Source: Rhodovastum atsumiense
GTDB lineage: Bacteria > Pseudomonadota > Alphaproteobacteria > Acetobacterales > Acetobacteraceae
Direction of reading: 5' to 3'
Assembly: GCF_937425535.1 (NCBI RefSeq)
Contig: NZ_OW485601.1
Span: forward strand, 4,633,501-4,697,500
Length of the DNA stretch: 64,000 bases
Below are positions 33,460 through 41,738 of the stretch, one piece after another. The stretch's first letter is position 1. Every line of letters starts with the position of its first letter. The notes under the pieces are model-generated. The model was not told the DNA's origin. It saw only the letters and a program-made list of their open reading frames with translations, and ran no database searches. Position numbers and translations under genes: made by a program.

Positions 33460-36080
33460 TCCTGGCCGTTCCTCTCGCCCTGCTGCCGGCCGCCGCCGGC
33501 GCGGGCGAGATCACCACCAGTCTCGACCAGTTGACGATCCACGGTGCCAACAGCACGGGCGAGGTGCCGAACCTCACGGTGGACGGCACCTCGCTGCGCA
33601 CCACGACGGAGCGCGCGGCGACAGCGGCGCCGGCCGCGGCGCTGTCGGCCGAACAGGCGCGGGCACAGGCGGCCGAGGCGGCTGCGGTGCAGCGGGCGGC
33701 GAATCTCGGCGACTTGGCCGATACTGCGGCGGCGCGGGCCAATCTCGGCCTGGGCGGCGCGGCGCGGCTGAACGTCGGCACCAGCGCCGGCACCGTCGCG
33801 GCCGGTGATGATTCCCGCATCACCGGGGCGGCCACGGCCTCGGCCCTCGCCAGCGAAAAGACGCGGGCGCAGGCGGCCGAGACGGCGGCATCCAACGCGG
33901 CGGCGGCGGCGCAGGCGAAGGCGAATGCCGCGCTGCCGGCGACGGGCGGAACGCTCACTGGCACCATCTCGGGCGGGGCGCTGTCGGGGACCGACGCAGG
34001 TGCCGCCGCGGTGACGGCGACCGGCGCGACGGCGGCACGGACAATGGCCGCGCGTGCGGCGGATGTCGTCAACGTCAAGGATTTCGGCGCCAGGTGCGAT
34101 GGAAGCACCGATGACGCAGCGGCGATCCAGTCCGCAATCATGGCACTGCGGGCACGAACCTACAGCAACGCCGGAATCGGCGTTTCCGCCCGGTTGGTCT
34201 TTCCGGGCGGAGCTTGCGTGGTGCGCTCGACGCTCGACCTGACGAACCTGTCGACGTTCGGCACGCTGATCGACGGCGCCGGCACCACGCTGTTCGGCGC
34301 CACTGCCGGGGCGCCCGTGATCAACGCACTCGGCATGCAGAACGTTACCGTCCGTGATCTGTCGGTTTACGGCAGTTCGCTCAGCACGCCGACAATCGGC
34401 ATCCAGATCGGCCTGTCTGGCAACGGGAAGCCCGCCGACAGCAACCGATTCGACAACATCCACGTCACCGGCAGCTTTTCTCTGGCGGCGTTCTATAATT
34501 ATTCATCAGAGGTGACCAGCTTCGCGCATGTATATTTCCACAACACGTATGCTGGGAACAATTGTTACGCATTCATCGAGGATGGCACGAACCACTTCGG
34601 CGTCTCGCCGTCGATGCCGGCCGATGGAGTGAACAGTTTTAACGAAAATCTCGTTGAGAACAGTTGGGTATCAGCGTCGGGCGGGTGCACGCCGCTGTGG
34701 ATTTCCGGGTCGGGACGGCATCGCTGGATCAGCAGCTACATCTCCAACTTCTCGGGCAGTGGGTACGGCGCCGTGCTGTGGACCGGCGGCACCGGCAACA
34801 GACAACTTGACATGGATGTCCATTTCGAAACATCCCCGAGCGACACTTTCCTGATTTCGGGGCCGGATCCGACGCCGACCCTGATCGGGTTCCGTTACCG
34901 CGATCACATCAACCAGGCGACGAACAGCATCTTCAAGCTGGATACCAACATTACTTCGGCATCTCTGGTTGGCGGCTCGCTCGAAATCGGCCAGTTCCTG
35001 AATCCAGGCGTGGTGGTGTTCGCCGATTCTGCGCGGTGGAGCAGCAACCAGGATGTGTATCTGCCCGGCAGCAACTACTGGAACCTGTCGAAGAACTTCA
35101 ACGGCACCCTGCGCATCGGCGGAACGACGTATTTTTCCGGCACGTTGTCGAACGCGTCGCTGCCGTCGCCGCTGGTCGCGAGCCAGATCATATCGACAGG
35201 TTCGGTGACCGGTGTGACGGTGCAGAGCAGCAACAAGGGGGGCTACAAGCTGTCGCCGCCCTCGGTGACCATCGCGCCTCCGCCTGACGGCGGATCCCAG
35301 GCCACAGCCTACGTATCGAAAGTATCGATATATGGAGCCACGCCGACCATCGTGTCCGGCGGTTCCGGCTATACCGGAGCCGACATCACGCTGGCTTCAC
35401 CGAACTGCACGACACAACCTGCATTTCACGTTGTGCAAAGCGGCGGCGTTGTCACCCAGTTGACGGGCTCCGGTACCGGATTATGCAGCCCTGCGGTCAT
35501 GCAGGAAACCGCGACACCCACCACAGGCGGGGGCGGCACGGGATTGGTCGTCAACCTGACATCGGTGTTGTGGGGCGTGAACGGCGTGACGGTGGGAGGC
35601 GCTGGCGGCGGCTATTCTGTTCCCCCGGCCGTCACCTTCTCCGCAGGGGCTCCCACTGCGGTCGGAACGGCGACGCTCGGCGCCAGCTTCACGGCGGCGA
35701 GTTCGGCCGGGCAGGTGCTGTTGAACAGCAACGGAACCGTACTGGGAGTCGCCGGCAGTTCCGGAGCGCCAGTACTTTCGGTCGGTGCCTTGATCGACAA
35801 CAGCGGCGTGCGACAGTCTCTTGGTTCCAGCTACACCGTTCCCGCCAACACGTCGCTGGTCCGCTTCACCCAGAGCAGCACTGTCGCTGCTTCCACTGTG
35901 ACGCTGCCCGCGCCGCTGGCGGATGGTCAGAGCATTCAGTTCGTGAACTACGCCGGAGCGATCACCGCCCTGACCTTCTCACCCGCGGTCAACGGCTGGA
36001 CGAACGGCACCACACTTGCGGCCTATACCGGCCTGCGCATCCGCTGGGATGCGACGGCGGGGAGCTGGTATCGCGAGTAA
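33447..36080 (+). CDS. Putative tailspike/fibre with pectate-lyase-type beta-helix and N-terminal leader
   Basis: 877 residues. The N-terminus MRRLILAVPLALLPAAAGAG looks like a Sec signal peptide, unusual for a virion protein. An Ala-rich, coiled-coil-prone section with two similar repeats (ALSAEQARAQAAEAAAVQ, ALASEKTRAQAAETAASN) follows to about 210. At 210-225 VVNVKDFGARCDGSTDDAAAIQ starts a pectate_lyase_3 type parallel beta-helix. The C-terminal third is Ser/Thr/Gly-rich beta-structure. GC falls around 34.5-35.0 kb. Depolymerase activity is inferred from the fold only. It lies among head/neck genes, not with the other fibre. Confidence 0.7.
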   Translation: MRRLILAVPLALLPAAAGAGEITTSLDQLTIHGANSTGEVPNLTVDGTSLRTTTERAATAAPAAALSAEQARAQAAEAAAVQRAANLGDLADTAAARANLGLGGAARLNVGTSAGTVAAGDDSRITGAATASALASEKTRAQAAETAASNAAAAAQAKANAALPATGGTLTGTISGGALSGTDAGAAAVTATGATAARTMAARAADVVNVKDFGARCDGSTDDAAAIQSAIMALRARTYSNAGIGVSARLVFPGGACVVRSTLDLTNLSTFGTLIDGAGTTLFGATAGAPVINALGMQNVTVRDLSVYGSSLSTPTIGIQIGLSGNGKPADSNRFDNIHVTGSFSLAAFYNYSSEVTSFAHVYFHNTYAGNNCYAFIEDGTNHFGVSPSMPADGVNSFNENLVENSWVSASGGCTPLWISGSGRHRWISSYISNFSGSGYGAVLWTGGTGNRQLDMDVHFETSPSDTFLISGPDPTPTLIGFRYRDHINQATNSIFKLDTNITSASLVGGSLEIGQFLNPGVVVFADSARWSSNQDVYLPGSNYWNLSKNFNGTLRIGGTTYFSGTLSNASLPSPLVASQIISTGSVTGVTVQSSNKGGYKLSPPSVTIAPPPDGGSQATAYVSKVSIYGATPTIVSGGSGYTGADITLASPNCTTQPAFHVVQSGGVVTQLTGSGTGLCSPAVMQETATPTTGGGGTGLVVNLTSVLWGVNGVTVGGAGGGYSVPPAVTFSAGAPTAVGTATLGASFTAASSAGQVLLNSNGTVLGVAGSSGAPVLSVGALIDNSGVRQSLGSSYTVPANTSLVRFTQSSTVAASTVTLPAPLADGQSIQFVNYAGAITALTFSPAVNGWTNGTTLAAYTGLRIRWDATAGSWYRE

Positions 36081-36137
36081 CAGGCCCCCGGCCCGGGCCA
36101 CGTAGCCGCGTCGGGCGCACAACCTGGATATAAGGCG

Positions 36138-36773
36138 ATGGATGGCAACAAGCTGGCGGCGCGGCTGGCGCATGGTGCCGCGCGTGGCGCCGCCGTGATC
36201 GGACGCAACCACGCGCTGTTTCGCCCGGCCGACCCGCTCGACCCGCTGGACGCCCCGATCGGGGTGCTGCCGGCGGCGTTCAGGCCCAAGGGTAGCCGGT
36301 TCGGCACGCCGAACAGCCCGCAGGACCCGTGGTTCGACGGCGTCATGGATCTCGCGCTGGTTCGGCCGGGCGATTACCTGGCTGGCCCGGCCGGGACCTA
36401 CTTCATCTGGCAGATGGTGCCGCTCGGGGGCGCGCTGTGCGTGCGTTGCAACGACGTGCTGAGCCTGAAACGGCCGGCTCAGGTCGCGGCCGCCGGGCCG
36501 GATGCCTATGGCGGCAATACCGCGTCCGGGGAGACGCTGCTGATGGCGGGCTGGCCCGCCGCGATGCTGCGCGGGGCGCGTGGCGGCGGCGGGCGCGTCG
36601 ACCTGCCGGGCAATGACTCGCTCGGGGCCTGGGCGGTGCTGTTGCCACCCTGGCCGGGCGTCACCCTGCGCTCCGCCGATGTGATCCTGCGCGCGGGCGG
36701 GGGGCGCGCGGTGGTGACCTCGGCGGAACGGACCGATGGCTGGCGGCTGCTGGCAACGGAGGCCACGAGCTGA
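36138..36773 (+). CDS. Phage structural protein, probably head-tail completion
   Basis: 211 residues. It starts with a helical segment, then ..PIGVLPAAFRPKGSRFGTPNSPQDPWFDGVMDLALVRPGDYL, which resembles phage neck/stopper-type proteins with a beta-rich middle. ATG 36138 follows a TAAGGCG site. It overlaps the next gene by one base. Function inferred from position before tail completion and sheath genes. Confidence 0.55.
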   Translation: MDGNKLAARLAHGAARGAAVIGRNHALFRPADPLDPLDAPIGVLPAAFRPKGSRFGTPNSPQDPWFDGVMDLALVRPGDYLAGPAGTYFIWQMVPLGGALCVRCNDVLSLKRPAQVAAAGPDAYGGNTASGETLLMAGWPAAMLRGARGGGGRVDLPGNDSLGAWAVLLPPWPGVTLRSADVILRAGGGRAVVTSAERTDGWRLLATEATS

Positions 36774-37660
36774 TGGCGTCATTGATGGAGGTCGAGACCG
36801 CCCTGGCCGGGCTGGTGGCCGCCGCCTGCGCGCTGGCCGCAGACCCGGTGGTGCGGTGCTTCCCGGGCTTTCCCGCGGCGGCCGGGCTGGATGCGGACCT
36901 GCGTGCCGGCATCGTCAATGTCGGCGTCAAGGCCCGCGAGGGCGTCGGCCGCGCCGTGCCGGTGTCGCTGGCCGGGGAGCAGGTGCTGCGCCTTGGCGAG
37001 CCGACGCTGACGGCGGTGGTGGAGGAACGCCGCGTCACCTTCGGCGGCAGTGTCACGCCGGGCTGGCCAGTGCTGCTGATCCTGGACGGCGTGGTCCATG
37101 CGTACGCACCGGTGGCGGCGGATACGCCGGAGTCGGTGGCGGCGGCGCTGGCGCGACTGGTGGCGGAGGTCTGTCCCGGGGTCGCGGCGGCAGGATGCGT
37201 GCTGGACCTGCCCGGCACCGGCGTGCTCGCGGTGCGCTGCGTCGGTGCCGGCACCCTGGCCTTGCCGCTGCTGCGGCAACTGCAGGGCTTCTGCGCCACG
37301 ATCTACGCACCGACGCCGGCACTGCGCGACCGGGTGGGATTGGTGGCGCGGCTGGCGCTGGCCCGCTCGCCGCGCCTGGCACTGCCGGACGGCACCACCG
37401 GCCTGCTGCGGGTGGGCGGCGAGGCGGACACCGACCGGGGCCAGGCGGCGCTCGCCTATGAGCGCCGCCTCCTGGTGCAGGTGGAATACGACAGCGTGGA
37501 GATCCGCCAGGCCTGGCGGATCGGCGCCATCGGCGGCGTGCTCACCGCACCGGGCGGCTCGGTGCGCTGGGGCTGCACCGGCGCCGCCAGCGCGGTGCTG
37601 ACCGATGCGGCCGGCGCGGTGCTGGTGGACGCGGGTGGCGACCTGGTGGGCACGCCATGA
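36773..37660 (+). CDS. Phage tail-completion-like protein
   Basis: 295 residues. A helical start (LMEVETALAGLVAAACALA) leads to alternating strands, including EQVLRLGEPTLTAVVEERRVTFGG and a LLVQVEYDSVEIRQAWRIGA segment near the C-terminus. I do not recognise the family; position two genes before the sheath fits neck or tail-terminator roles. It is joined to both neighbours by overlaps (TGATG and ATGA). Confidence 0.55.
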   Translation: MASLMEVETALAGLVAAACALAADPVVRCFPGFPAAAGLDADLRAGIVNVGVKAREGVGRAVPVSLAGEQVLRLGEPTLTAVVEERRVTFGGSVTPGWPVLLILDGVVHAYAPVAADTPESVAAALARLVAEVCPGVAAAGCVLDLPGTGVLAVRCVGAGTLALPLLRQLQGFCATIYAPTPALRDRVGLVARLALARSPRLALPDGTTGLLRVGGEADTDRGQAALAYERRLLVQVEYDSVEIRQAWRIGAIGGVLTAPGGSVRWGCTGAASAVLTDAAGAVLVDAGGDLVGTP

Positions 37661-38871
37661 GCGATGGGCGGACAGCGGATGGAGGAACCATGAGCGGCGG
37701 CGTCTCAGCCTACACATTGGTGCCGATTGCCGCCTTCGCGGCGCGGGTGGTGGCGGCGATCCGGGCCGCCGGCTTCGCCGGGGTGGATCTGTCGCAGGCC
37801 GTGGTGACGCCGGCGAGTGGCGGGGCGGCGCGAAGTCTCGCGGAGATGGCGGGGCCGCCGGACTGGCTCAGCGGGCAGGCGGCGTACCAGCTCTCCTGGC
37901 CGGTCGGCGGGGCGCAGACCGCCATCCTCTCGCCGAAGGGGCAGATCGCGCTGACCACGGGGTCGCGCGCCTCTGACCTGAGCAACGCCTATGGCTCGCT
38001 GCAGACCACCATCGGCACGGCGAGCTTCGCCATCAACGACGACCTGCCTGACAGCTCGGGACGGCACGTCACGGTCTATGCCGGCTATGACGAAGCGCAG
38101 GCGCAGCCGGGGGCGGGCGGGCTGACCTTCGGCCGCGAGATCGACGCGGTGACACTCGGCGGCGTGGCCGCGCCGGCCGCCTCGCCGGGCCAGCCGCTGT
38201 CCTGGGGCACGGGCGAGGGCCCGGGCAGCACGGCCGGGTTGTGGATCGCCTCTGGCGGCGAGCACGCGGGCGCCGCGGACGCGAGCTTCGCCATCGGCAT
38301 CAAGGACAACGGCGCGCGGTTCCGCGCCGGAATCGTGTTCGGGGCGCAGGCGCTGACCGACCATGGCGGGACCGGCTACGCGGCACGGCTGGCGCGCGGC
38401 CATGTGCTGCAATGGCACGATGCCGACGACGCGGAAGGTCCGCGCATCGGCAGCACCGTCGCCGACGCGGCCAACGCGGTCAGCCTGCGCTTCGAGGATG
38501 CGGGCGTGGTGTTCGCCAATGCCGATGGCGCCGTGCTGGCGACGGTGCGGCAGGTCGCCGGCGCGGTCAACGGCGCGACGCTGACACCCGGGCCGGCCGG
38601 GGCGCCGGTCGGGCTGACGGCGGACGGCGCGGACACGGATATCGACATCCTGCTTGTCCCCAAGGGCGCGGGCGCCGTGCGGGTGCCGGCGCGGCTGGAG
38701 GCGGGCGGCGACGTTTGCCTTGGCGCGGCGGCGCGGAGCCTGGGCTTCTACGGCGCGGCCGGCGGGCGGCGGCCCACGGTCAGCGGCACGCGCGGCGGTA
38801 ACGCGGCGCTGACATCGCTGGTCGCGGCACTGGCCGGGCTCGGCCTGATCACCGACGCCACCACGGCCTGA
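37657..38871 (+). CDS. Phage structural protein of unknown role
   Basis: 404 residues from ATG 37657, which overlaps the preceding stop; a second ATG at 37690 has GGAGGA directly before it and may be the real start. Beta-rich sequence throughout (SLRFEDAGVVFANADGAVLATV). The conserved-looking end GGNAALTSLVAALAGLGLI, preceded by SLGFYGAAGGRRP, resembles the tails of phage fibre or adaptor proteins. Location suggests a neck or fibre-like component. Confidence 0.55.
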   Translation: MSDGRTADGGTMSGGVSAYTLVPIAAFAARVVAAIRAAGFAGVDLSQAVVTPASGGAARSLAEMAGPPDWLSGQAAYQLSWPVGGAQTAILSPKGQIALTTGSRASDLSNAYGSLQTTIGTASFAINDDLPDSSGRHVTVYAGYDEAQAQPGAGGLTFGREIDAVTLGGVAAPAASPGQPLSWGTGEGPGSTAGLWIASGGEHAGAADASFAIGIKDNGARFRAGIVFGAQALTDHGGTGYAARLARGHVLQWHDADDAEGPRIGSTVADAANAVSLRFEDAGVVFANADGAVLATVRQVAGAVNGATLTPGPAGAPVGLTADGADTDIDILLVPKGAGAVRVPARLEAGGDVCLGAAARSLGFYGAAGGRRPTVSGTRGGNAALTSLVAALAGLGLITDATTA

Positions 38872-38890
38872 CCACAACAATCCGGAGCGA

Positions 38891-39061
38891 ATGATGGCCT
38901 ACCACCTGTTCGTGCGCGAGCCGTTCGGCGACTGGAAGAAGGGCGACAAGATCACAGATCCCGCCACGGTGGCGCGGATCCTCGGCGACGAAGACGCGGC
39001 GCATGTGGTGAAGACGGCGGCCCCGGCGGAGACGCCGGCGGTGCCGGTCGCGGAGGGCTGA
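38891..39061 (+). CDS. 56-residue phage protein upstream of the sheath
   Basis: A short frame (MMAYHLFVREPFGDWKKGDK..., ending PAVPVAEG) with ATG 38891 after CCGGAGCGA and a stop 3 nt before the sheath gene; ATG 38894 is an alternative. The compact GDKITDPATVARILGDED segment looks structured. Small genes are common at this position. No function assigned. Confidence 0.6.
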   Translation: MMAYHLFVREPFGDWKKGDKITDPATVARILGDEDAAHVVKTAAPAETPAVPVAEG

Positions 39062-39064
39062 GAC

Positions 39065-40666
39065 ATGATCGTGCAGCAGGGCGCCATCAACCTCGCCGCC
39101 GTGCAGGTCCCGGGCGTCATCGTCCAGATCGTGCCGCCGGCAATCTCGCCGATCCTCGGCGTGCCGTCGAACGGCGTGGCCTTCGTCGGCACCGCGAGCT
39201 GGGGACCGGTCAACAGCCCGGCCATCGTCGGCAGCTATGCCGACTACGCGGCGAAGTTCGGGCCGCTGAAGAACCGCCCCTTCGACATGGGCACGCACGT
39301 GGCCGCGGCCTACCAGCAGGGCGCCAACGATTTCCGCTGCGTGCGCGTCACCGATGGTACCGACACGGTCGCCGTCTGCGTCTTCAACTATGAGGCCGGC
39401 TCGCCATCGACCTCGAGCCTGGCGCTGCCGTCGCTGTACACCGGCAGCTACGGCAACAATACCATCGTCACCCTTTCTCCCGGCACGCGGGCGGGAAGCT
39501 GGAAGCTGACCGTCTCGTTGCCCGGCATGGTCCCCGAGGTGTTCGACAACGTCGCGGCACCCACGCCGGCAGCGTTCTGGAGCAATCTCGCCGACGCGGT
39601 GAACCATGGCCAGGGACCGAACCGCGGGCCGAGCCAGATCGTGTTCGCCCAGGTCGGCAGCCGCACCGCGATCGCGCCCGCCGCCGGCAGCACCGCCAAT
39701 GGCGGCAGCGGCAGCCTGACCGGCATGGTCGGCGGCACCGACGGCGCCGATGGCGTCACCGCCGCGAGTATCGTCGGCAGCGACGGCACCGGCGCGAACC
39801 GCAGCGGCATCTACGCCACGCGCGGCTGCGGTACCGCCCTGCTCGATCCCTGCGACCTGACCGACACCACGCACTGGGCCAACGTCGCCGCCTTCGCGCT
39901 GGCCGAGGGCATGTACGCCGTGCTGGCGCACCCCGCCGGCACGGCGATCGGCACCGCCGTCGCCGCCACCGCCGCGGCCAACGTGGACAGCTACGCGGTG
40001 AAGGTGCTGCACGGCGACTGGTGCTACTGGTCCGATACCGTCAGCGCCGTGACGCGCGCAATCAGCCCGCAGGGCTTCGTGGCCGGGCGACTGGCGAATC
40101 TCTCGCCGCAGCACTCGGGGCTGAACAAGCCGCTCGCCGGTATCGTCGGCACGCAGAAGACGGCAGCCAACCAGGTCTACGCCCAGGCCGACCTGCTGGC
40201 GCTGCGCCAGGCCGGCATCGGCGTGATCGTCACCCCCGGCCCCGGCGGGCAGCGCGCCTACACCCTGGCCTTCGGCTGCAACGCCGGTTCCAACACCGGG
40301 ACCAACGGCGACAACTACAGCCGGCTGACCAATTTCCTCGCCCCCACGCTGAACCAGGCGATGGGCAGCGAGATCGGCCGGCTGCAATCGGGCGAGCAGC
40401 GCCGGGCGGCGCTGGCCAAGCTGGATCAGTTCCTGGCCTCGTTGTGGCAGCAGGGCATCATCGGCAATGCCTCCGGCGATTATCCGAACGGGCCGCAGCC
40501 CTGGTCGCTGACGCTGGATGACAGCAACAACCCGCCCGACCGGGTGGCGCTGGGCTTCGAGCAGATCGACCTGAAGGTGCAGTATCTGAGCGTCATCCTG
40601 AACCTGCTGGTCAATCTGGAAGCCGGCCAGTCGGTGCAGATCACGCGCGCGCCGGTCGCAGCGTAG
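39065..40666 (+). CDS. Phage contractile tail sheath protein
   Basis: 533 residues. Family features are VPGVIVQIVPPAISPILGVPSNGVAFVG at the N-terminus, then a variable Gly/Thr-rich middle domain. The conserved C-terminal sheath domain includes RLTNFLAPTLNQAMGSEIGRLQSG, LDQFLASLWQQGIIG and VALGFEQIDLKVQYLSVI. It is followed by the tube gene, the standard sheath-tube pair. This establishes a contractile (myovirus-type) tail. Confidence 0.92.
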   Translation: MIVQQGAINLAAVQVPGVIVQIVPPAISPILGVPSNGVAFVGTASWGPVNSPAIVGSYADYAAKFGPLKNRPFDMGTHVAAAYQQGANDFRCVRVTDGTDTVAVCVFNYEAGSPSTSSLALPSLYTGSYGNNTIVTLSPGTRAGSWKLTVSLPGMVPEVFDNVAAPTPAAFWSNLADAVNHGQGPNRGPSQIVFAQVGSRTAIAPAAGSTANGGSGSLTGMVGGTDGADGVTAASIVGSDGTGANRSGIYATRGCGTALLDPCDLTDTTHWANVAAFALAEGMYAVLAHPAGTAIGTAVAATAAANVDSYAVKVLHGDWCYWSDTVSAVTRAISPQGFVAGRLANLSPQHSGLNKPLAGIVGTQKTAANQVYAQADLLALRQAGIGVIVTPGPGGQRAYTLAFGCNAGSNTGTNGDNYSRLTNFLAPTLNQAMGSEIGRLQSGEQRRAALAKLDQFLASLWQQGIIGNASGDYPNGPQPWSLTLDDSNNPPDRVALGFEQIDLKVQYLSVILNLLVNLEAGQSVQITRAPVAA

Positions 40667-40679
40667 GGGGAGAAAGCGC

Positions 40680-41117
40680 ATGCCTGTAGCGGGATACAGC
40701 GTCGGCCGCGACATCAAGCTGGTGTTCGTGGACGAGAACAGCGGCTCCGTGGTGACCTGGCCGGTGCTGGCCTCGGCCGATTTCCGACCGGATTTCCGCA
40801 CGCTGAAATGGGTGCAACTGGACGGCACCCACCTGACGGCGGAACTGCCGGCCGGCTGGACCGGCACCTTCACCGTCGAGCGCGGCGGCCCCGACCTGAT
40901 GGACTACGCCGTGCAGGCCGAGAACGATTACTATCTCGGCCGGCCCTCAGCGAGCGTCTACCTGCAGCAGACCGTCACCAATCCCGACGGGTCCGTTTCG
41001 CAGTACCGCTTCACCAAGGGCGCGGTGAAACTGACGGATGCGGGCAAGTGGACCGGCGACGAGAAGGTGACGCAGACCGTCTCTGTGGCGTTCTCGCGTT
41101 GCCTGAAGGTGTCCTGA
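40680..41117 (+). CDS. Phage tail tube protein
   Basis: 145 residues, the size of contractile tail tube subunits. Beta-barrel-like sequence (DIKLVFVDENSGSVVTWPVL) with a long acidic helix region and FTKGAVKLTDAGKWTGDEKVTQTVSVAFSR at the end. It starts 13 nt after the sheath with AGGGGGAGAAA upstream. The inner tube of the contractile tail. Confidence 0.82.
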   Translation: MPVAGYSVGRDIKLVFVDENSGSVVTWPVLASADFRPDFRTLKWVQLDGTHLTAELPAGWTGTFTVERGGPDLMDYAVQAENDYYLGRPSASVYLQQTVTNPDGSVSQYRFTKGAVKLTDAGKWTGDEKVTQTVSVAFSRCLKVS

Positions 41118-41119
41118 GC

Positions 41120-41530
41120 ATGGCGCGGGTGACGATCGAGGACCCGGCCGCGCCCGGCGCCGCGCCGATGGCGGCGGAGGACGCGCCACGAACGCAGGCG
41201 CCGGTGCCGGCGGGATGGGACGAGTACCGCGACGCTGGCGGGCGGATGGTGGTGCACGCCGCCCGCCGCCTGGGCGTGCGCGAGCGGATGCACTTCTATC
41301 GCGGCCTTCCGGCGGAGCGGCAGGCCAACCCGCTATGGATGCAGCTCGCCATGGCGGTGGCCTGCATCCGTCGCGTCAACGGCGAGCCGGTGCCGGTGCC
41401 CGAGGGTGAACGCGAGATCGAGGCGATGATCGGGCGCGTCGGCGACGATATCATCGACCGGATCAACGCCGCCAATCTCGCGCGCATCGAGGCGGAATTC
41501 GCCGAGATCGAGGCCCGGGCAAAAAACTGA
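41120..41530 (+). CDS. Tail assembly chaperone, 0-frame product (G-like)
   Basis: 136 residues. It lies between tube and tape measure, the position of the lambda G/T and P2 E/E' chaperones. It has PVPAGWDEYRDAGGRMVVHAARRLGVRERMHFYRGLP and a helical C-terminus ending AEIEARAKN. The last codons GCA AAA AAC precede TGA and form the slippery heptamer A_AAA_AAC. ATG 41120 starts 2 nt after the tube stop; a much longer frame upstream overlaps the tube gene and is rejected. Confidence 0.8.
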   Translation: MARVTIEDPAAPGAAPMAAEDAPRTQAPVPAGWDEYRDAGGRMVVHAARRLGVRERMHFYRGLPAERQANPLWMQLAMAVACIRRVNGEPVPVPEGEREIEAMIGRVGDDIIDRINAANLARIEAEFAEIEARAKN

Positions 41531-41580
41531 CGCAGGACGCCGAGTTTCGCCAGTGCCTGGCACTGGTGCGACGCGGCGTC
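41521..41580 (+). promoter_or_regulatory. Programmed -1 frameshift signal
   Basis: Slippery heptamer A_AAA_AAC at 41521-41527 in the correct phase. After an 8-nt spacer, GACGCCG (41536-41542) pairs perfectly with CGGCGTC (41574-41580). Inside that loop CCAGTGC (41550-41556) pairs with GCACTGG (41560-41566). Slip site, spacer and stem-loop together are the textbook layout. Confidence 0.85.
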
Positions 41581-41715
41581 CCCTACGATGTGGCCTTCGC
41601 ACTGGAACCTTTCGAACGGATCGCCCATCTGGTGGTGTTCGCCGAACAGGGCGATCCGGGCGGTAAGGGCGGCAGGTGGGATTGGGAAGCGATGCGGCTG
41701 GCCGAGGCCGGCTGA
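41527..41715 (+). CDS. Tail assembly chaperone, -1 frame extension (T-like)
   Basis: Open in the -1 frame from the slip site to TGA at 41713-41715, 62 codons, with no plausible start of its own. It reads LTQDAEFRQCLALVRRGVPYDV..ERIAHLVVFAEQ, ending WDWEAMRLAEAG. Frameshifting would give a 198-residue fusion (136+62). This matches the two-form chaperones that coat the tape measure during assembly. Confidence 0.78.
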   Translation: MTQDAEFRQCLALVRRGVPYDVAFALEPFERIAHLVVFAEQGDPGGKGGRWDWEAMRLAEAG

Positions 41716-41738
41716 CCGCCCCCCTGGTCCCGTCGGCG

